Shown: piece by piece, positions 5,698-9,028 of the stretch
How the letters are laid out: every line of letters begins with the position of its first letter
Position numbering within the stretch: position 1 is the first letter of the stretch
DNA from: Kiritimatiellales bacterium
GTDB taxonomy: Bacteria; Verrucomicrobiota; Kiritimatiellia; Kiritimatiellales; Pontiellaceae
DNA length: 9,028 nucleotides
Assembly (NCBI GenBank): GCA_030630445.1
Contig: DAOVNC010000114.1
Span: forward strand, 1 to 9,028
Direction of reading: 5' to 3'
Notes under the pieces: generated by a model
What the model was told of the DNA's origin: nothing
Database searches by the model: none
What the model saw: the letters and a program-made list of their open reading frames with translations, nothing else
Translations under genes and position numbers: made by a program

Positions 5698-6104
5698 GAC
5701 TTATGCTAGCTTCCGGTTTGCCAGACTATATTTCCGATGAAGAATCATTAGCTCGTTTTTTGAATTCCTCCAGACTCTTCAATACTGCCGGTCGGGTAAA
5801 GCCGGTGGCATTTATGCCCCGCAACGGAGAGACTTCGGTCTTTCGGTATGAACCGGATGCAGAAGGTGAAATATGGGAAACGGCTGAACAAATTGTTCAA
5901 GAAGGACGGAGAACCCATGGGGTTGCTTTTATCCAAGCTCTGGATGTCCGGAACATTAGTTTGGATGTCCACTCGAAAGAACCGCCTCCTCGCCATGCCG
6001 ATATTCTGGGCTGGCCAGAGGGAGTTGATGCTATGTCTAAGGCGCAACAAAAAGAGTTCGCAGCACTATTGGCTCAATGCTCTGAGTTGCGAAGAAAATC
6101 ATAG
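5694..6104 (+). CDS. Conserved small protein of unknown function, cassette gene 3
   Basis: 136 residues from GTG 5694, which overlaps the previous TGA by four bases; ATG 5703 in the same frame is an alternative and gives 133 residues. Neither has a good SD, so translational coupling is likely. Visible blocks are SDEESLARFLNSSRLF, VKPVAFMPRNGETSVFRYE, THGVAFI and PPPRHADILGWP near the C-terminus. The conserved-looking R, H and P residues and the two H-containing motifs (THG, RHADI) could be a small catalytic or binding fold, but I cannot name one. There is no membrane segment. I recall similar proteins next to the preceding family, so these three genes behave as a unit. The function is unknown. 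Confidence 0.72.
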   Translation: MRLMLASGLPDYISDEESLARFLNSSRLFNTAGRVKPVAFMPRNGETSVFRYEPDAEGEIWETAEQIVQEGRRTHGVAFIQALDVRNISLDVHSKEPPPRHADILGWPEGVDAMSKAQQKEFAALLAQCSELRRKS

Positions 6105-6166
6105 GCGTTATTTTTCGCAAAGAGTTTGTGCGTGAAACTTTGAACCGTTTTTGGCGGGCAGGTAGT

Positions 6167-7018
6167 ATGAAAAACCAATTAGCATGTAACTATACCGTTC
6201 TCCGGTTTCTTCCGTACCCGGAAACCGGCGAGTTTGTGAATCTGGGCGTTGCCATGGGCTGTCCGGATCGGCACTGGTTTGATTTCCGGATGGAAACCCG
6301 TCGGGTGGATCGAATCACGGGTTTTTTCCCGGAGTTGAAACATAACAAAGAGGCCTTTATTGAAGGCCGGAAACTGTTCAAGGCGGAGCTTGACCGCATG
6401 CATGCGATGCTCAATGACGGTGATGATGAAGCACAGTTGCGGTTTAAGGAAAACGCAAAAATGTTTAATCAGGCGTTTCTGGCACTGGTACGCCCGCGCG
6501 AAGAGGCCTTTTGTTTCAGCACCCCCCGAACCTGCCTGACCGATGATCCGAAGGAAGCCCTAGAAAAGCTGTTCGAGCACTATGTAGAGCGCGGGTTTGC
6601 CCATAAGCCGGAATATCAAGAAACGCTTATGACTCGTCGATTGCGCAAGGTTTTTTCTGCGAAACAGCTTCTTAAGCACTACGTTGACCATACCTTTACC
6701 GGCGATTTGTGTACGGCCCATTTCCCGTTTGTTCGCCAGCAGGATGCCCGCTTTACACGGGCAATCCGTCCGTTGGATTTGGATAAAAAGGAAACCCCGC
6801 AGATTGTAGCCCATGCCGACCTTTGGAAAAGCAAGCTGGAGCGCTTGAAAAGCATACCGGATCATCCGGAACACACCCTGTTTGTTGTTCGCAAACCTAC
6901 TGGAGGGAAGCGTCTGGATGTCTGCCAGCAAATGTGCAACGAGCTGGAGCAGGTTGGAGCAAAACTATTGCCAAGCGTAGATCAAACCGGAATTCTGGAT
7001 TTCGCAGAAAAAAAATAG
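6167..7018 (+). CDS. DUF3037 domain-containing protein
   Basis: 283 residues from ATG 6167, preceded by GGGCAGG at 6156-6162; a GTG at 6128 would add 13 poorly conserved residues. The opening YTVLRFLPYPETGEFVNLGVAMGCP is the hallmark of DUF3037, a domain of unknown function often found beside HipA-like kinase genes. No kinase lies next to it in this window. The middle is charged and helical (KLFKAELDRMHAML), followed by RPREEAFCFSTPRTCLTDDP, and the C-terminus is EKK. There is no signal peptide or membrane helix. A 62-base gap follows the three-gene cassette, with no terminator seen, so it may be the fourth gene of one transcript. Its role is unknown, and membership in the cassette is inferred from spacing and direction only. 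Confidence 0.82.
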   Translation: MKNQLACNYTVLRFLPYPETGEFVNLGVAMGCPDRHWFDFRMETRRVDRITGFFPELKHNKEAFIEGRKLFKAELDRMHAMLNDGDDEAQLRFKENAKMFNQAFLALVRPREEAFCFSTPRTCLTDDPKEALEKLFEHYVERGFAHKPEYQETLMTRRLRKVFSAKQLLKHYVDHTFTGDLCTAHFPFVRQQDARFTRAIRPLDLDKKETPQIVAHADLWKSKLERLKSIPDHPEHTLFVVRKPTGGKRLDVCQQMCNELEQVGAKLLPSVDQTGILDFAEKK

Positions 7019-7100
7019 CCCCGAAATGGAGCACCTCAGCGACAGAAGATGGTCGAAGGGCAGGGAGTTTTGACTCAAGAGGAGCAGGGTTGCTGGGCGC

Positions 7101-7147
7101 GCTACCGTCTTATGTTCGCACCGGACTCCGTACATAAGAGCGGTAGC
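7101..7147. repeat. Long imperfect inverted repeat (stem-loop) downstream of the DUF3037 gene
   Basis: GCTACCG (7101-7107) pairs with CGGTAGC (7141-7147), and CTTATGT (7109-7115) pairs with ACATAAG (7132-7138). One base on the left and two on the right are unpaired between the blocks, and part of the 16-base interior can pair further. There is no T-run after it, so it is not a standard intrinsic terminator, though it could end or protect the upstream transcript. Its right arm includes the first copy of the 21-bp repeat array. Confidence 0.6.
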
Positions 7148-7201
7148 TCCGTACATAAGGATTCGAGCTCCGTACATAAGGGTTTGAACTCCGCACATAG
7201 G
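7126..7201 (+). repeat. Four tandem 21-bp repeats with CTCCGTACATAAG core
   Basis: CTCCGTACATAAG begins at 7126, 7147 and 7168, and a diverged copy (CTCCGCACATAGG) begins at 7189. The spacing is exactly 21 bp each time, with an 8-bp variable part between cores. Two helical turns per unit suits a row of protein-binding sites on one DNA face, for example an operator ahead of the glycosidase gene at 7260. The period is also seven codons (SVHK plus three residues per unit). The rest of the 7019-7259 spacer shows nothing else that I can support except the inverted repeat just before it. Confidence 0.72.
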
Positions 7202-7247
7202 CGTTCCAATCGCGTCTACCTTGGTAGTTTCCTATCCGTTGTTTTAT

Positions 7248-7254
7248 GAGGAGG
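7248..7254 (+). promoter_or_regulatory. Strong ribosome binding site of the GH110-like gene
   Basis: GAGGAGG lies five bases before ATG 7260, the best SD in the window. It fixes the start of the secreted glycosidase and shows that the gene is translated independently of the DUF3037 gene 240 bases upstream. Confidence 0.8.
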
Positions 7255-7259
7255 ATGAG

Positions 7260-9028
7260 ATGAAAGTTGTTTTCGGTTTATTGATTGCATTGATGCTATG
7301 TGGAATTGCGGTGGCAGCGGATACGGTTTATTTGAGCGATCTGCAATTGGAAAATATTGCGCAGGGCTATGGAGATCCTGGCAAGGATGTTTCCGTTGTG
7401 GGCGAGAGGATTATGATTGGAGGGCGGAAGTTTGCGAAGGGAATCGGGACCCATGCGAATTCGGCGATGCATATCAAGCTGGATGGGCAGGCGAAAAGGT
7501 TTAGCTGCTATGTCGGGGTTAATGATACCGGCGGCAATGAAGAAGGAACGGTTGGCTTTGTTGTTCGTACCCTGGATAAGGAATTGTTTCGCAGCAAGGT
7601 GATCACCAAAGGCAATGAAGCCGTGAAGGTTGATTTGGATGTGACGGGGTTGACCTTGCTCATCTTGGAAGCGAATGATGGCGGGGATGATATCAATAGC
7701 GATCATGGGATTTGGGCGGACGCGGTTATCACCTATGAAGGGAAGAAGCCCGCGATTATCAAAAGAGGGGGCCATCGGTTTGAAATGCCTACCCATGCCA
7801 AGGTGGTTAGCGTGACGCATTTTGGAGTTAGGCCCAATAGCAGAATCAATGCGGTAAAAGCGGTGCGGGCGGCCATTGAAGCGTGCCGGGGGAAGGAAGG
7901 AATGACGGTTGTTTTTCCCAAGGGACGCTATGATTTCTGGGCCCAGCATAGCGAGGAGATCGATTATCACGAGTCCAACACAACGGATAACAATCCCAAG
8001 ATATGCCCTATCGTATTGAAAGGGATCAAGGATTTGACGATTGATGGCAATGGCAGCGAGTTTGTGTTCCATGGCCGGATGCAGCCTTTTACGCTGGAGG
8101 ATTGCGAGGGCGTGACGGTCAAGAATATCGATATCGATTGGGATATTCCTTTTGTTGCCCAATCCAGAATCATGAAGGTGGAGAAGGGATATATCGAGAT
8201 AAAGCTAAACCCGGCTGAAACGCCTTATGAGATTTTGGGCGGCAAGATTGTTTTTTACGGCGAAGGCTGGAAAAGCGGCTGGTGGGGATGCATGGAGTTC
8301 GAAAACGAGACGCGCATCATACCGCAGCAAAGTGGCGACAGTCCATTGGGAGGTGGATGGAACAAATATAAAGCAGAGGAGCTGGGTGACGGGCTGGTCA
8401 GGCTGAATCATGGCTTTAAGCGCAAACCCAAGGGTGGAAATTATTTGATTATGCGGCACAGCGCCCGCGACCACTCGGGCGTATTTATCTACCGTTGCAA
8501 AGACACCGTGTTTGAAAATGTGAATTTGTTTACCGCGGCGGGCCTTGGATTCCTGGGGCAGTTTAGCGAGAACATTACGCTTAGAAATACCAACGTGATG
8601 CCGAACTATTCCAAGGGACGCTATCTCTGCGGCCATGCGGATGGATTCCAGGTTTCCAATTGCCGCGGGCATATCCTCGTTGATGGATGCAAGTTTGAAG
8701 GCTTGATGGATGATCCGATCAATGTGCATGGGACGAGTGTGCGGATTCTTGAGGTTAAAGGCAGGAACAAGCTTTTGTGCAAGTTCATGGAAGGCATGAG
8801 CACCGGGATGATCTGGGGCGGTGTTGGGAACAAGGTTGGCTTTATCGAAAACCAATCGATGGTTACCGTCGGCGAAAGTACCGTTAAAGCGTTGACGAAG
8901 ATCGACAGGGACCATTTCGGCGACACCGGCATCTGGACCGGCTGGATAGCCGAAGGAACCGATTTCTGGGTACAGGTTAGTGCCGCGGATGAAGATACCG
9001 CCACCGGAATTGTTTATTACTTCGACTA
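7260..9028 (+). CDS. Secreted NPCBM plus GH110-like beta-helix glycosidase (alpha-1,3-galactosidase type), 3' end cut by window
   Basis: 589 codons are visible, open at the right edge. Residues 1-20 (MKVVFGLLIALMLCGIAVAA) are a Sec signal peptide, so the enzyme acts in the periplasm or outside. Residues about 22-160 form an NPCBM carbohydrate-binding domain (KFAKGIGTHANS, then YVGVND, then a closing HGIWADAVI). From about 182 a Pectate_lyase_3-like right-handed beta helix begins (VTHFGVRPNS, then VVFPKGRYDF, then LTIDGNGSEFVFHG). CGHADGF (D461) and LMDDPINVHG (D484, D485) match the GH110 active-site pattern: the 23- and 24-residue spacings equal those I recall for the catalytic aspartates D321, D344 and D345 of a studied marine GH110. 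That family removes terminal alpha-1,3-linked galactose, for example from blood-group-B-like or algal glycans. Other beta-helix families are possible. It reads as a polysaccharide-use gene unrelated to the defence island. Confidence 0.83.
   Translation, partial: MKVVFGLLIALMLCGIAVAADTVYLSDLQLENIAQGYGDPGKDVSVVGERIMIGGRKFAKGIGTHANSAMHIKLDGQAKRFSCYVGVNDTGGNEEGTVGFVVRTLDKELFRSKVITKGNEAVKVDLDVTGLTLLILEANDGGDDINSDHGIWADAVITYEGKKPAIIKRGGHRFEMPTHAKVVSVTHFGVRPNSRINAVKAVRAAIEACRGKEGMTVVFPKGRYDFWAQHSEEIDYHESNTTDNNPKICPIVLKGIKDLTIDGNGSEFVFHGRMQPFTLEDCEGVTVKNIDIDWDIPFVAQSRIMKVEKGYIEIKLNPAETPYEILGGKIVFYGEGWKSGWWGCMEFENETRIIPQQSGDSPLGGGWNKYKAEELGDGLVRLNHGFKRKPKGGNYLIMRHSARDHSGVFIYRCKDTVFENVNLFTAAGLGFLGQFSENITLRNTNVMPNYSKGRYLCGHADGFQVSNCRGHILVDGCKFEGLMDDPINVHGTSVRILEVKGRNKLLCKFMEGMSTGMIWGGVGNKVGFIENQSMVTVGESTVKALTKIDRDHFGDTGIWTGWIAEGTDFWVQVSAADEDTATGIVYYFD

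Noticed and set aside
7101..7147. Rho-independent terminator for the DUF3037 operon
   Set aside because: The stem is interrupted and there is no T-tract after it; kept only as an inverted repeat.
7126..7201. CRISPR array
   Set aside because: A 13-bp core with 8-bp gaps is far too short for repeats and spacers, and no cas genes are present; it is a short tandem repeat.
7221..7247. Sigma-70 promoter TTGGTA ... TTTTAT ahead of the glycosidase gene
   Set aside because: The spacing is only 15 bp and the transcript would start on top of the SD; not supportable.
7049..7249. Possible 66-residue protein with SVHK heptad repeats
   Set aside because: The heptads simply follow from the 21-bp DNA period. 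The frame has no SD, opens in a region with no coding bias, and the same repeats also read through on the minus strand.
7296..8162. A 288-residue open frame on the minus strand opposite the glycosidase gene
   Set aside because: The plus strand encodes a signal peptide, NPCBM and GH110 motifs continuously; the minus frame has no family resemblance or SD.

Overview
The window looks like an accessory (genomic-island) stretch of a Gram-negative, polysaccharide-degrading bacterium. Three things fit the Kiritimatiellota/Lentisphaerota-type PVC lineages: the mixed codon use, several palindromic and periodic short repeats, and a secreted NPCBM-GH110 glycosidase. This assignment is an inference from gene content and style only. 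No rRNA, tRNA or CRISPR array is visible.

Layout. (1) 1-87: the first 14 codons of a leftward IS630-type transposase with a near-perfect Shine-Dalgarno (SD) sequence inside a small hairpin. (2) 88-1386: an ATP-binding protein of the Schlafen/AlbA_2 group that has lost its N-terminal AlbA_2 domain right beside the IS element. (3) 1387-1649: a non-coding stretch with about five copies of TTTAGCTTAA spaced in near-multiples of a helical turn, then a 48-bp palindrome. (4) 1650-4266: a type I restriction-modification HsdM-HsdS fusion. An approximately 109-bp hairpin-rich insertion splits it into an HsdM plus first target-recognition domain (TRD1) protein and a separate helix-TRD2-helix half-HsdS. 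A 9-bp-periodic repeat also sits in frame inside the HsdM part. (5) 4263-4418: a 51-codon N-terminal remnant of another AlbA_2 gene, overlapping hsdS by ATGA. (6) 4445-7018: four rightward, tightly packed genes, namely a TIGR04255-family protein, two small conserved proteins of unknown function, and a DUF3037 protein. (7) 7019-7259: non-coding, with a long inverted repeat that runs into four 21-bp tandem repeats. (8) 7260 to the window end: an exported NPCBM plus beta-helix enzyme of the GH110 (alpha-1,3-galactosidase) type, cut by the window edge.

How the parts relate. Regions 1-5 read as an eroding defence island: no HsdR is in the window, and two AlbA_2-family genes are broken at opposite ends. 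The split HsdMS may still work, because half-HsdS proteins are known to dimerise and the insertion itself supplies an SD and an ATG. The most interesting candidate for an undescribed system is the compact cassette at 4445-6104 (overlaps of 16 and 4 bp), possibly extended by DUF3037. It sits in the slot where accessory genes of type I loci are normally found. GH110 is a separate metabolic gene with its own strong SD.
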